Below are positions 35,259 to 44,814 of a stretch of 64,000 bases of DNA, in pieces. Numbering within the stretch: position 1 is the first letter of the stretch; the number at the start of each line of letters is the position of its first letter. Made by a program: the position numbers and the translations under genes. The DNA comes from Bacillota bacterium (GTDB lineage Bacteria > Bacillota > Clostridia > Lachnospirales > Lachnospiraceae): contig JAEZZO010000016.1 in NCBI GenBank assembly GCA_023418475.1, positions 1 through 64,000 on the forward strand, written 5' to 3'. The notes under the pieces were generated by a model that did no database searches, was not told the DNA's origin, and saw nothing but the letters and a program-made list of their open reading frames with translations.

Positions 35259-36435
35259 AAATCTGAACCCCCCTATAACGGGCAATTGCTGCCACATCCT
35301 TATCGCCTCTGCCAGATAGGTTAATCACCAGAATCTTGTCTTTGTCCATCACAGGTGCAAGCTTTCTTGCATAAGCGACCGCATGAGCGCTTTCAATTGC
35401 CGGAATAATTCCTTCCATTCGTGACAGATATTCAAAAGCTGCCACTGCTTCCTGATCCGTAACCGGAACATATTCTGCTCTTTTACTATCATGCAGATAA
35501 GCATGCTCCGGTCCGACACCCGGATAATCAAGCCCCGCTGAGATAGAATATACCGGTGCTATCTGACCATATTCATCCTGACAGAAGTACGATTTCATCC
35601 CATGGAAAATCCCCAGTGAACCGGTTGCCATCGTGGCTGCTGTCCTATCCGTGTCTGCACCTAACCCTGCCGCTTCACAGCCGATCAGGCGCACACTCTC
35701 ATCCTGAATAAATTCATAAAAAATTCCCATTGCATTACTGCCGCCGCCTACACAGGCAAGAACAGCATCCGGCAGTTTCCCTTCCATCTGAAACAGCTGT
35801 GCTTTTACTTCCCTTCCGATCACGCTCTGAAAATCACGCACAATTGTCGGAAACGGATGCGGTCCCATAACCGAGCCAAGTACATAATGGGTATCCTCCA
35901 CCCTTTTTGTCCATTCCCGCATGGTTTCATTTACCGCATCCTTTAAGGTCTGTGTTCCTGAGGTTACTGCATGTACCTTCGCTCCCAAAAGCTCCATCCG
36001 AAATACATTGAGTGCCTGACGTTCGGTATCTTCTTTACCCATAAAAATCTCGCACTCCAGTCCCATCAGCGCGGCCGCCGTAGCAGTTGCAACCCCGTGC
36101 TGACCGGCGCCGGTCTCTGCAATCACTCTGGTTTTCCCCATTTTCTTTGCTAAAAGCACCTGTCCAAGAACATTATTAATTTTATGAGAACCGGTATGGT
36201 TTAAATCTTCCCTCTTGATATAAATCTTTGCTCCGCCAAGATCCTTTGTCATTTTATCTGCATAATATAAGAGCGATGGCCTTCCGGCATAATTCTTCAA
36301 AAGATCCTCCAGTTCCCTGTTAAAATCCGGATCCGTCTTATAAAACTCATAGGCTTTTTCTAATTCATTTACCGCATTCATTAATGTTTCCGGTATATAC
36401 TGTCCTCCATGGACACCAAATCTTCCTTTTGCCAT
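35251..36435 (-). CDS. trpB: Tryptophan synthase beta chain
   Basis: A 394-residue PLP enzyme that condenses indole with serine. The PLP lysine is in HTGSHKINNVLGQ; AETGAGQHGVATATAAAL binds substrate carboxylate; GGGSNAMG binds PLP phosphate. The N-terminus AKGRFGVHGGQYIPETL is the standard one, so ATG 36435 is chosen, although the nearest AAAGGG is 13 nt away; an ATG at 36447 has that site too close (about 2 nt). It is a classical TrpB1-type, expected to pair with TrpA. Confidence 0.97.
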   Translation of the reverse strand: MAKGRFGVHGGQYIPETLMNAVNELEKAYEFYKTDPDFNRELEDLLKNYAGRPSLLYYADKMTKDLGGAKIYIKREDLNHTGSHKINNVLGQVLLAKKMGKTRVIAETGAGQHGVATATAAALMGLECEIFMGKEDTERQALNVFRMELLGAKVHAVTSGTQTLKDAVNETMREWTKRVEDTHYVLGSVMGPHPFPTIVRDFQSVIGREVKAQLFQMEGKLPDAVLACVGGGSNAMGIFYEFIQDESVRLIGCEAAGLGADTDRTAATMATGSLGIFHGMKSYFCQDEYGQIAPVYSISAGLDYPGVGPEHAYLHDSKRAEYVPVTDQEAVAAFEYLSRMEGIIPAIESAHAVAYARKLAPVMDKDKILVINLSGRGDKDVAAIARYRGVQIYE

Positions 36436-36540
36436 ATTAATAACCATACCCTTTCTAAAGTCCAGCGATTTGCACAGCGCACAAATTGCCGTGTGAAACT
36501 TTATTATTCACACTTTCAATCATGATGCCGCAAAGCGGTA

Positions 36541-37206
36541 TCACAAATAATCGGGGTTCTTCTTCGTGTGAAGATGATTTTCCTTCACACCACTCCTGAC
36601 ACTCCTAACCTTGCTTATGAAATCTATTATTTTATCCCTATCTTTTACTCCGTCCGTTTCTACACCGCTGCTCACATCTACAGCATATGGTTTCGCGGTT
36701 TCAATAGCCTCAGCCACGTTTTCTGCACGAATTCCACCGGCAAGAAAATATGGTTTTCTCACCTTAGAAATTACCGACCAATCGAAGGCTTCACCACTGC
36801 CACCATATTGCCCATCCTTATAGGTATCAAACAGTAAATAATCTGCTATTGACTGTTGTGCGGCATTAATATCATCCCTGCTGCGTACCCGGACTGCTTT
36901 GATGATCGGATTATGGATTAGGCTTTTTAAGGTTTTAAGATAATCTTCTGTTTCATCTCCGTGAAGCTGAACCAGATCAATTATATTTTTTTTACACAGA
37001 TCAAGGATCTGTTCCAAATCTGCATTTACGAATACACCAACCGTTTTGATGGATGGATCAAGTTTTTCTTTCAGCAGATTGGCCTGTGCTTCGTTTACCT
37101 GTCTTTTGCTTTTAGCAAATACAAAGCCTGCATATTCCGGTAAAGCATCATTTACCATTTCTATATCTTCCGGTCGCGATAAACCGCATATTTTAATTTT
37201 TGTCAA
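36541..37206 (-). CDS. trpF: Phosphoribosylanthranilate isomerase
   Basis: A 221-residue TIM barrel catalysing the Amadori rearrangement of phosphoribosylanthranilate. TKIKICGLSRPED carries the catalytic cysteine; DLVQLHGDE and DYLLFDTYKDGQYGGSGEAFDW carry the catalytic aspartate and phosphate region; FLAGGIRAENV and VDVSSGVETDGVKD complete the site. The start codon is TTG at 37206, needed for the conserved TKIKICG start. The gap to trpB holds a GTGTGAA/TTCACAC hairpin (36491-36513). Confidence 0.95.
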   Translation of the reverse strand: MTKIKICGLSRPEDIEMVNDALPEYAGFVFAKSKRQVNEAQANLLKEKLDPSIKTVGVFVNADLEQILDLCKKNIIDLVQLHGDETEDYLKTLKSLIHNPIIKAVRVRSRDDINAAQQSIADYLLFDTYKDGQYGGSGEAFDWSVISKVRKPYFLAGGIRAENVAEAIETAKPYAVDVSSGVETDGVKDRDKIIDFISKVRSVRSGVKENHLHTKKNPDYL

Positions 37207-37278
37207 TTAAATTACCATGCCCCTTTCCTATCTCTGTAATCTGCGCAGCGAACAAAATACGGAAAGCAGGTAAGCGGA

Positions 37279-38097
37279 TTATTTTCCCCTCAGAGCATTC
37301 AGCTGTTCCTTCTTATTAGTACTCCTCATGAGAGTTTCTCCGATTAAAACGCCGTCCACACCTGCTTCTTTTAGTAGTGCCATATCCTCTGCTGTTTTAA
37401 TGCCGCTTTCTGCTACAAAAATGATATCCTTCGGAACCAGTTTCCGTAAACGAATACTATTGTCAATATTCACCTCAAAGGTTTGCAGGTTACGGTTATT
37501 TACTCCGATCACTCTTGCACCTGCTGTAATGGCTGACTTTAATTCGTCTTCGGTATGTGCTTCCACAAGAGCAGACAGACCAAGTTCATTACAGACACTT
37601 AGATATTTCTTGATGGTTTGTGTATCAAGCAGTGCACAAATCAGTAAAACTGCATCTGCCCCGATTGCTTTTGCTTCATAAATCTGATACTCATCCACCG
37701 TAAAGTCCTTTCGAAGCACCGGAATTGAAACATTACTGCTTATTTCTGTAAGATACTCGCTGGAACCTTTAAAAAATTCCGGTTCTGTCAGAACAGAGAT
37801 AGCTGCTGCTCCTGCTCTTTCATATTCCTTCGCGATCTGCAGATAAGGAAAATCCTCTGCTATGATGCCCTTGGAAGGGGATGCCTTTTTTACCTCACAG
37901 ATAAAAGAAATCTCATTTCCGGGTGCCGTTTTGATATACTTTTTCAAGGCTCTTTCAAAAGCAAATGCATTTCTGCCATGAAAGCTTCTTGCTCCTGCAC
38001 CATCGTAAATAATTGATTTTAAATTCTGCAGCGGCAGCTGCAATTTTGCTTTCTCAACTCTAATCCTGCTGGCTTTTGCAATTGTATCCAGTATCAT
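37279..38097 (-). CDS. trpC: Indole-3-glycerol phosphate synthase
   Basis: A 272-residue TIM barrel that closes the indole ring. Catalytic residues sit in FICEVKKASPSKG, PVLRKDFTVDEYQIYEA, LVEAHTEDEL, VIGVNNRNLQTFEV and VAESGI. AAAGGA lies about 11 nt before the ATG. A perfect 20-bp inverted repeat separates it from trpD, unusual inside a biosynthetic operon. Confidence 0.96.
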   Translation of the reverse strand: MILDTIAKASRIRVEKAKLQLPLQNLKSIIYDGAGARSFHGRNAFAFERALKKYIKTAPGNEISFICEVKKASPSKGIIAEDFPYLQIAKEYERAGAAAISVLTEPEFFKGSSEYLTEISSNVSIPVLRKDFTVDEYQIYEAKAIGADAVLLICALLDTQTIKKYLSVCNELGLSALVEAHTEDELKSAITAGARVIGVNNRNLQTFEVNIDNSIRLRKLVPKDIIFVAESGIKTAEDMALLKEAGVDGVLIGETLMRSTNKKEQLNALRGK

Positions 38098-38159
38098 ATC
38101 CGTGTGTATCCTTTCTTTTTAACAGATTACAGTAAGTTATTGCAAGATCATGTAGTTAC

Positions 38160-38206
38160 TCAGGTTGTGTATACCAGAACATATACTTCTGGTATACACA
38201 ACCTGA
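38160..38206. repeat. Perfect 20-bp inverted repeat inside the trp operon
   Basis: TCAGGTTGTGTATACCAGAA (38160-38179) and its exact complement TTCTGGTATACACAACCTGA (38187-38206) flank a 7-nt loop, CATATAC. It lies between trpD and trpC with no T-tract on either side. Such a stem could stabilise or mark processing of the trp mRNA. Confidence 0.85.
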
Positions 38207-38227
38207 ACTAGAGCATAGGCATATCTA

Positions 38228-39235
38228 TTATATATTGGATAATTCAATGAATTTATTCAGTTGCTCCATCGCTTTTCCACTGTCAATTGTATCTGCTGCC
38301 AGTCTTACACATTCCCGCATCGTCATATTATTATAGGACATATAGAGACAGACTGCGGAATTCAGCAGAACAATATCTCTCTTTGGGCCCTTTTCCCCGC
38401 TTAATATTTTTCTGGCAATATCTGCATTGGTTACCGGATCTCCACCTATAAGATCCTCCGGCTTACAGTATTCAAAGCCAAACTGATGCGGATCTAAAAA
38501 GAAGCTGTTTACCTTCCCGTCATTCACCTCACATACGGTTGTTTTCGCCGTTAGGGAAATCTCGTCCAGACCGTCATGGCCATGTACTACCATAGCACGC
38601 TTTACCCCAAGGTTTGCCAAAACTCTTGCCATCGGCTCTACCAAATTTTCATCATATACGCCAAGCAACTGAAGATTAGCATTTGCCGGACTAGATAAAG
38701 GCCCCAGGATATTAAAAATCGTTCTGACTCCCAATTCTCTTCTTACCGGGGCTGCGTAGCGCATGGAAGAATGATAAACCGGTGCAAACAAAAAACAAAT
38801 GCCGATATCTTTTAGCAATCTCTCGCTCTTTTCTACCGGCAGATCAATTTTAACACCAAGAGCCTCCAATACATCCGCACTTCCGCATTTACTGGATACA
38901 CTCCTGTTACCATGCTTTGCCACGGGGATACCTGCTGCTGAGATCACCAGAGATGAAATCGTTGAGATATTAAAGGTATAGGCTTCATCCCCGCCTGTAC
39001 CAACGATATCAAGCACATCCCCTTCATGCTGCAGCTTCAGTCCATACCCCCTCATACTCAGGGCACAAGCTGTTATCTCCTCAATTGTTTCTCCCTTCAT
39101 TCTGATTGCGGTTATAAAAGATGCTATCTGTGCGTTAGTGGCATTTCCGCTCATGATTTCATCCATTACCTCTTTTGTGGTGGTAAGAGATAGATTTTCT
39201 TTGTTTAACACCGTTCGAATTGCCTGTTGTATCAT
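38228..39235 (-). CDS. trpD: Anthranilate phosphoribosyltransferase (canonical)
   Basis: A 335-residue enzyme joining anthranilate and PRPP. It has the canonical motifs: DIVGTGGDEAYTFNIST, AKHGNRSVSSKCGSADVLEAL and GHDGLDEISL. ATG 39235 is chosen because GGAGG lies 6-7 nt upstream; the frame extends to 39256. Together with the divergent copy at 33451-34488 the operon carries two TrpD-fold proteins. Confidence 0.96.
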   Translation of the reverse strand: MIQQAIRTVLNKENLSLTTTKEVMDEIMSGNATNAQIASFITAIRMKGETIEEITACALSMRGYGLKLQHEGDVLDIVGTGGDEAYTFNISTISSLVISAAGIPVAKHGNRSVSSKCGSADVLEALGVKIDLPVEKSERLLKDIGICFLFAPVYHSSMRYAAPVRRELGVRTIFNILGPLSSPANANLQLLGVYDENLVEPMARVLANLGVKRAMVVHGHDGLDEISLTAKTTVCEVNDGKVNSFFLDPHQFGFEYCKPEDLIGGDPVTNADIARKILSGEKGPKRDIVLLNSAVCLYMSYNNMTMRECVRLAADTIDSGKAMEQLNKFIELSNI

Positions 39236-39396
39236 ATATATCCTCCATCCTGCCATAATACTATGGCTATTATCCGCACAGAAAGTTATGGTTTCCTAAT
39301 CTCTTGCTTTCCTTTCTGCTTTATTCCCATGATTTATTATTTTATCTCTGCCTGTTTTATCTAAAACATCTTTTATTCGATTTCATAACAGATTAT

Positions 39397-39972
39397 TTAC
39401 ATCACCCTGCTATTTAGAAAATTCTTCATAATAATATTTCCCAGTGGAGTTAGTATAGACTCCGGATGAAATTGCACACCATAAATCGGATGATACCTGT
39501 GCTGTACCGCCATCACTTCGCCGTCATCATCTTCCGCAATTACCAGAAGCTCATCCGGCAGGGTATCCTTTTTCGCTATCAGGGAATGATATCTGGCTGC
39601 CGAGATGACCGGAGGAAGTCCATGGAAAATAAGGCTTCCGTTTGCTATATGAATACTACTTTGTTTCCCATGCATTAATCTCTTTGCCAAAGTAATATCC
39701 GCTCCAAAGCATTCACATATACCCTGATGACCAAGACATACGCCAAGTATTGGTACCTCGCCCTGCAGTTTAAGAACCACCTCTTCACAGACTCCGGCAT
39801 CCTTTGGATATCCGGGACCAGGAGAGAGAATGATATGGGAAGGTTTTAATGCTCTGATCTCTTCGACTGTCATTTCATCATTACGAATCACCTTAATATC
39901 CGGAGTAATATTCCCCGCCAGCTGCACCAGGTTATAAGAAAAGCTGTCATAGTTATCTATCAGTAAAATCAT
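39397..39972 (-). CDS. trpG: Anthranilate synthase glutamine amidotransferase component
   Basis: A 191-residue class I glutamine amidotransferase that supplies ammonia to TrpE. NYDSFSYNLVQ is the N-terminal signature, the nucleophile is the cysteine in ILGVCLGHQGI, and the His-Glu pair is in GVQFHPESILT. ATG 39972 follows GAGGG by about 5 nt. In many bacteria this subunit also serves folate synthesis; its place in the trp operon supports the trp role here. Confidence 0.95.
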   Translation of the reverse strand: MILLIDNYDSFSYNLVQLAGNITPDIKVIRNDEMTVEEIRALKPSHIILSPGPGYPKDAGVCEEVVLKLQGEVPILGVCLGHQGICECFGADITLAKRLMHGKQSSIHIANGSLIFHGLPPVISAARYHSLIAKKDTLPDELLVIAEDDDGEVMAVQHRYHPIYGVQFHPESILTPLGNIIMKNFLNSRVM

Positions 39973-40155
39973 GTTTACCCTCATTTCTGCGCTGCTCTTA
40001 TCTTTCTTACAATACTATTCCAAAATAGATTTGCGAATACAGCGCTGTCACAAACCTGCAGATGATAGTATAAAACCCTAATTGTATGAAATAAGAATTC
40101 TCTGTTACTGTATTGCCTACATGTCATTGCTACCTTCATAATTTCAAGTAGAATA

Positions 40156-41613
40156 CTAGCCCGTTACCTCATTTGCTCTCATAATCGCTTCTATTACTGC
40201 CTTTGCCTTGTTCTCTGATTCCTCGTATTCTTTCACCGGAACACTATCCGCAACGATTCCGCCGCCGGCCTGCACGAAAACCTTACCATCCTTCTTGACT
40301 GCCATCCGGATTGCTATGCAGGTATCCATGTTGCCGGTAAAATCAATATATCCGATGGCTCCGCCATAAATCCCGCGTGGTGCCTTTTCCTGTTCTTCAA
40401 TTATTTCACATGCTCTGATCTTTGGAGCTCCGGATAAGGTTCCTGCCGGAAGAATTGCTTCAATTGCGTCCAGAGCATCTTTTTCTTTGAGGATCATTCC
40501 TTCTACCTCTGAGGTAATATGCATGATCTTGGAATAACGCTGAATTCTCATATAGTCGGTAACCTTTACACCGCCAAATTCGGATATTTTACCCAAATCG
40601 TTCCTTCCTAAATCAACCAGCATATTGTGCTCGGAAAGCTCCTTTTCATCTGCCAGAAGCTCTTTCTCAAGAGCATTATCCTCTTCTTCATCCCTTCCTC
40701 TTGGTCTCGAACCTGCAATAGGAAAGGTTGTAAGCTTTCCTTCCTTAAGCCGTACCAGTGTCTCCGGGGAGGTGCTGATTAATTGTACATCATCATTTTG
40801 CATAAAAACCATATAGGGAGAAGGATTTGTTGTTCGCAGTACACGGTATGCATTCAACAGACTATCCTGATATTCTGTAGTAAACCGTCTGGAAATAACC
40901 GCCTGAAAGATATCACCGTTCACGATGTATTCCTTGGTTTTTTCCACCATACTGCAATACTCTTCCTGTGTAACATTGCAGGTAAAGTTTGGCTTACTGC
41001 TCAGCGGTTTGACAAAAAATGGGGTAACCTCTGTTATTACTCTTGTAAGCTGTTCCAGATCAGACATTGCTTTTCCGTAGTTTTCAAGTAGTTTATCTGT
41101 TTTCATATTGACTACAATACTTATTTTTTGCTTTAAATGATCATAAGCAATTACTTTATCAAAAAGCATCAGATCAAAATCATTAAATTCACTGCTCTTT
41201 AATTTCAGGACCGGCTCTGCATAGCCTATCATTTCATAGGAGAAATATCCGACCAGTCCTCCTGTAAATGGAGGCATTCCAGAAATTCTTGGGGCTTTAT
41301 ACTGCTCCAGGAGCTTTCTAAGTACATCGAAGGGCTGATCGGTATGAATACTCTTTTTTTCTCCGTCTTCAATGGTAACTACTTTATCCTTGCAGGTAAC
41401 ATGAACGATGGGATTAAAGCCAAGAAAAGAATATCTCCCCCATTTCTCACCACCTTCAATGCTTTCCAAAAGATAATATCTGCTGCTTATTTCCGAAATT
41501 TTTCGAAGCAAAGTGATCGGTGTGATGATATCTGCATAGATCTCCTTACAAATTGGTATTATGCTGTACTCCTTTGCCAATGCTTCAATCTCATTACTGT
41601 TCGGTGTTATCAT
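40156..41613 (-). CDS. trpE: Anthranilate synthase component I
   Basis: A 485-residue chorismate-using enzyme that makes anthranilate with TrpG. The N-terminal part has LLESIEGGEKWGRYSFLG, the tryptophan feedback region. The catalytic core has FTGGLVGYFSYE, GDIFQAVISRRF, AGSRPRG, LLADEKELSEHNMLVDLGRNDLG, LSGAPKIRA and the C-terminal IQAGGGIV-like VQAGGGIVADS. AAGGTGAT precedes the ATG. It is the first gene of the operon, downstream of the T-box leader. Confidence 0.97.
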   Translation of the reverse strand: MITPNSNEIEALAKEYSIIPICKEIYADIITPITLLRKISEISSRYYLLESIEGGEKWGRYSFLGFNPIVHVTCKDKVVTIEDGEKKSIHTDQPFDVLRKLLEQYKAPRISGMPPFTGGLVGYFSYEMIGYAEPVLKLKSSEFNDFDLMLFDKVIAYDHLKQKISIVVNMKTDKLLENYGKAMSDLEQLTRVITEVTPFFVKPLSSKPNFTCNVTQEEYCSMVEKTKEYIVNGDIFQAVISRRFTTEYQDSLLNAYRVLRTTNPSPYMVFMQNDDVQLISTSPETLVRLKEGKLTTFPIAGSRPRGRDEEEDNALEKELLADEKELSEHNMLVDLGRNDLGKISEFGGVKVTDYMRIQRYSKIMHITSEVEGMILKEKDALDAIEAILPAGTLSGAPKIRACEIIEEQEKAPRGIYGGAIGYIDFTGNMDTCIAIRMAVKKDGKVFVQAGGGIVADSVPVKEYEESENKAKAVIEAIMRANEVTG

Positions 41614-41706
41614 ATTATCACCTTATTTTTCATTGATGGATGAAAAATTCCTTTCTTAATATTTACTTTGCCGGTTGCTTTAGGATAGAACAAAATTGTA
41701 TTTGAC

Positions 41707-41718
41707 AAGACGAACTTT
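41707..41718 (-). repeat. Post-terminator motif, copy 3 (short form)
   Basis: On the minus strand AAAGTTCGTCTT, sharing 12 nt with the copy at 31377-31391. It begins about 13 nt after the T-tract of the T-box terminator, mirroring the position of the other copies. Confidence 0.5.
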
Positions 41719-41730
41719 ACAATAAAATAA

Positions 41731-42000
41731 TAAAAAAAAAGCTCCTATCCCTGTAATTTACAGGGACAAAAGCTTATGCTTCTGCGGTACCACCCGGTTT
41801 GATGTATTATGAAAATACATCCTCTCATTTTGCATACCATCATATGCACCCCACTGATAACGGACAGGGTTCCCGTAAGTGCCTACTCTCCTACGATTTC
41901 AGACTTCCCTCGCAAGTCCATTCAGAATCACCTTTGTAACCGCATTCCCACCCATAGCGGCTCTCTGTATACAATCAATCATTCTTACTTCTCTTGCTCA
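41731..42000 (-). promoter_or_regulatory. T-box leader of the trp operon (tryptophan-specific)
   Basis: On the minus strand the leader has the T-box sequence GGGTGGTACCGCAG (complement of 41782-41795), an AGAGAG-containing stem I whose base pairs GCAAG with CTTGC, and a specifier loop GAATGGACT whose codon UGG is at 41918-41920. UGG specifies tryptophan. The terminator stem GTCCCTGT/ACAGGGA is followed by a run of nine T residues (41731-41740). Uncharged tRNA-Trp should pair with UGG and the T-box bulge and allow antitermination into trpE. Confidence 0.93.
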
Positions 42001-42020
42001 ACGGTTTTTATTTTACAAAA

Positions 42021-42050
42021 ATTATAACAGTAGACAAAACAATTTGTCAA
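42021..42050 (-). promoter_or_regulatory. Promoter of the trp operon
   Basis: Consensus TTGACA (complement of 42045-42050) and TATAAT (complement of 42021-42026) with an 18-bp spacer and an extended TGT before the -10. It fires directly into the T-box leader. Confidence 0.85.
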
Positions 42051-42202
42051 GTAAAATATTTCAAGAAATTTTGGGCAGTACATTCTATGTCAGTGGAACA
42101 GATACTATTCTATAACTTGACACGAAATATCAAATCAATTAAAATAAATCCGAAGAGAATGAATGAATAAGTAAAATATGTAGCAGAAAAAGGAGTAAAT
42201 CG

Positions 42203-42697
42203 ATGAGTAAAAAAGTAGCGATTATTATGGGCAGCGACAGTGATCTTCCTGTCCTGAAGGGTGCGATTAATACCCTGAAGAGTTTCGGAATTGAATTTGA
42301 GGTACATGTTATGAGTGCGCACCGTACGCCAAAGCAGGCATGTGATTTTTCTTCCTCTGCAAAGTCAAGCGGATTTGGTGCTATCATTTGTGCTGCCGGT
42401 AAAGCTGCTCATCTTGCCGGTGTAATTGCAGCTCACACTACTCTTCCGGTGATCGGTGTTCCGATTAAGTCCTCTACCCTGGATGGCTTGGATGCGCTTC
42501 TATCTACCGTACAGATGCCAAAGGGTATTCCGGTTGCAACCGTGGCCATAGATGGTGCTGATAATGCAGCTATATTAGCTGTTCAAATTCTTGCAACCGC
42601 CGACGAAGAACTCAGTATAAAACTTGAAAACATGAAAATTACAATGGCAAACGAAGTGGTTGCCAAAGATACAAAGCTTCAGACTGAAGAATGGTAA
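42203..42697 (+). CDS. purE: N5-carboxyaminoimidazole ribonucleotide mutase, class I
   Basis: A 164-residue enzyme of purine synthesis. IIMGSDSDLPVLK binds the phosphate, VMSAHRTP carries the catalytic histidine, and CAAGKAAHLAGVIAAHTTLPVIGVPI forms the active site. The length is normal. AAAGGAGT lies upstream of the ATG. It stands alone rather than in a pur operon, divergent from trp, and is followed at once by its own terminator. No purK is nearby. Confidence 0.96.
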   Translation: MSKKVAIIMGSDSDLPVLKGAINTLKSFGIEFEVHVMSAHRTPKQACDFSSSAKSSGFGAIICAAGKAAHLAGVIAAHTTLPVIGVPIKSSTLDGLDALLSTVQMPKGIPVATVAIDGADNAAILAVQILATADEELSIKLENMKITMANEVVAKDTKLQTEEW

Positions 42698-42746
42698 TCC
42701 TATCAGTACAAAATAATTTGATTTACAATATATGGATAAATGATAA

Positions 42747-42793
42747 AACAGAGGTTACTTTCAATGAAATTGAAAATTTAACCTCTGTTTTTT
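42747..42793 (+). terminator. Intrinsic terminator of purE
   Basis: AACAGAGGTTA (42747-42757) and TAACCTCTGTT (42779-42789) with an inner TTTCAAT/ATTGAAA stem, followed by a run of T residues. Confidence 0.9.
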
Positions 42794-42849
42794 AATCAAT
42801 CTGTATTTAATACTAACATCTTTATCAATGTATTTACTAGTCGACCTTC

Positions 42850-44694
42850 TTACGGATAGACCATCGTAAACATATAATTGATATCAGATCCGGTATACTC
42901 TTTTTTCGTATAGATAAAAACTATGTATTCTCCCGGTGCTATTGTGGTATCAATATACTGATAATTATCATCTTCCATTGATAATCCCTGAGACACCATT
43001 TCCCCCGAATATCTATATAAGCTAATGCAAATATTACTCAAATCATCCTTGTTCTCCGGTTTTAGCATCGTTACAAATTCTCCGGTTTCCGATGCCTTAA
43101 AATAGTAACAATCACCTGTCTCTGAGGACATGGCAGTACCTTTAACACCGTATCCCGAATATATTTCCTGACATTTATTCGGATCCTGACTCACAGTGGT
43201 ATCTTCGGAAATCATATTATCATTAAGCCATTTTACCCAATCGTCAACATATTTTTTATAATAATCCTTTACAGAAATCGGATGATTGGTATTGATTTTC
43301 TGCAGTTCCTTAATATTGATTGCAAAATTAAGGTTCTGTCCATTTTCCAGATACAACGTATTAATGCCAATTACTTCACCATATACATTAACAAGCGGAC
43401 CCCCGCTGTTACCCGGTGATATGGAAGCATCAATCTGAATGAATTCAGCAGCCTCGCCGTCAATAATTCGCGAAGCCGTAGATACCATTCCTTTCGTCAT
43501 AGATCCTGATAATCCTAAGGGACTTCCAAAGGTATAAACCTCTTCTCCTCCGACTACCTCATCCTGAGATAAGGTAAGACTGTCATATTTCTTCTCTAAT
43601 TTCAGTACAGCGATATCCAGTCCTTCATCATAACCTAGAATTGTATCAATCTCATATTCCTTTTTATCATAAGTGATGGCAGATAATCTGGATGCTCCCT
43701 TAATTACATGATAATTGGTCACAACCTTACCGTCTCCTACAAAAAAGCCTGATCCTTGAGAGGTACCTGATCCATCTGTCGCCAGAATTTCTACAGTAGA
43801 AGGTGTACACTTCGCATATTCCTGTTTGGACGTCAGTTCGGTTTTCACCGGCTTTTGCAGTACCGTTACATGGATGACCAGTCTGTCATAAGTAGAATTA
43901 GATGTAATCGTAATCGTATCCTTACCGATTTTCTTTGGTGAAATTTTAAGCGGGATTCTTTCTTCAGACCATTCTCCCCAGCTGCAGTTCACGAATTTAT
44001 TTTCTGTATTACAGGTTAGCTTTTCTTTCTTGATATCCTTTGAAGTTGTAATCCAGACTGTGGTGTCATTATAGCAGGTTATATTAGTTGCATAAGATCC
44101 CAATAGATTAGACCCTATATAAAGCTTGATTTTTGTTTTACTATCACCAGCCTGGGCATATACTGTAACCTTGCCGTTTGTCAAAGCCGTCAGTTTTCCC
44201 TTCTTACTGATGGAAGCCACAGAAGGATCAGAAACGCTCCAGATTACACTGGCGTTGATACCTTCTGCTTTCGCCCGAAAGGAAAAGCTATCACCTATGT
44301 TTAAATAATCCGTAGCCTTCGTCAGAACAACAGAAGGTTTTTTAACTGTTAATTCCATATGTAGATAGTATGTTTTTCTGTTTTGTCTGACCTTTGCTGC
44401 GATAACTGCCTTTCCCTGTGATAACGGTTTCACTGTTCCTTTGGCGGATACAGAGGCAATCTTCTTATTACTCGTACTGTAAGATACAACTGCTTTTTTT
44501 TCTAGATTCTTTACTTTTATCGTATAGGTATCGGAATCAATATATAATGTTTTCTTTGTTTCAATTATGGAAGGGCTTTTTACAGCCGCCTGTGTATTTA
44601 TTGCAGCGGAAGCTACTGATAGAAACACTGCTACACATACAACAGACAGGATAAAAAGCATTGATCTTACATATGTCTTCTTTATTTGGTACAA
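42850..44694 (-). CDS. Secreted trypsin-like serine protease with Ig-like domains
   Basis: About 614 residues. A signal peptide or N-terminal anchor spans about 10-35. Residues about 40-200 hold two bacterial Ig-like (BIG2) modules (VVSYSTSNKKIASVSAKGTV, VIWSVSDPSVASISKKGKL). The protease domain is about 295-470, with triad H331 (VVTNYHVI), D362 (LDIAVLK) and S432 (ISPGNSGGP), numbering from the ATG at 44700. It resembles the HtrA/DegP protease core but has no PDZ domain. A C-terminal PPC-like module (about 520-616) ends the protein. The TTG at 44694 is preferred because AGGAGG lies 7 nt before it; the ATG at 44700 is only 1 nt from that site. Confidence 0.88.
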   Translation of the reverse strand: MYQIKKTYVRSMLFILSVVCVAVFLSVASAAINTQAAVKSPSIIETKKTLYIDSDTYTIKVKNLEKKAVVSYSTSNKKIASVSAKGTVKPLSQGKAVIAAKVRQNRKTYYLHMELTVKKPSVVLTKATDYLNIGDSFSFRAKAEGINASVIWSVSDPSVASISKKGKLTALTNGKVTVYAQAGDSKTKIKLYIGSNLLGSYATNITCYNDTTVWITTSKDIKKEKLTCNTENKFVNCSWGEWSEERIPLKISPKKIGKDTITITSNSTYDRLVIHVTVLQKPVKTELTSKQEYAKCTPSTVEILATDGSGTSQGSGFFVGDGKVVTNYHVIKGASRLSAITYDKKEYEIDTILGYDEGLDIAVLKLEKKYDSLTLSQDEVVGGEEVYTFGSPLGLSGSMTKGMVSTASRIIDGEAAEFIQIDASISPGNSGGPLVNVYGEVIGINTLYLENGQNLNFAINIKELQKINTNHPISVKDYYKKYVDDWVKWLNDNMISEDTTVSQDPNKCQEIYSGYGVKGTAMSSETGDCYYFKASETGEFVTMLKPENKDDLSNICISLYRYSGEMVSQGLSMEDDNYQYIDTTIAPGEYIVFIYTKKEYTGSDINYMFTMVYP

Positions 44695-44814
44695 AGCCAT
44701 ACCTCCTATGATTTTTTATGTTAGTTTAATTATAGTGGAAAAAAATACTTTTGCAAGCAATATCGCATGATATATGGTATAATTGTCTTAACTATTTTAG
44801 AAAGGCGGCATACC

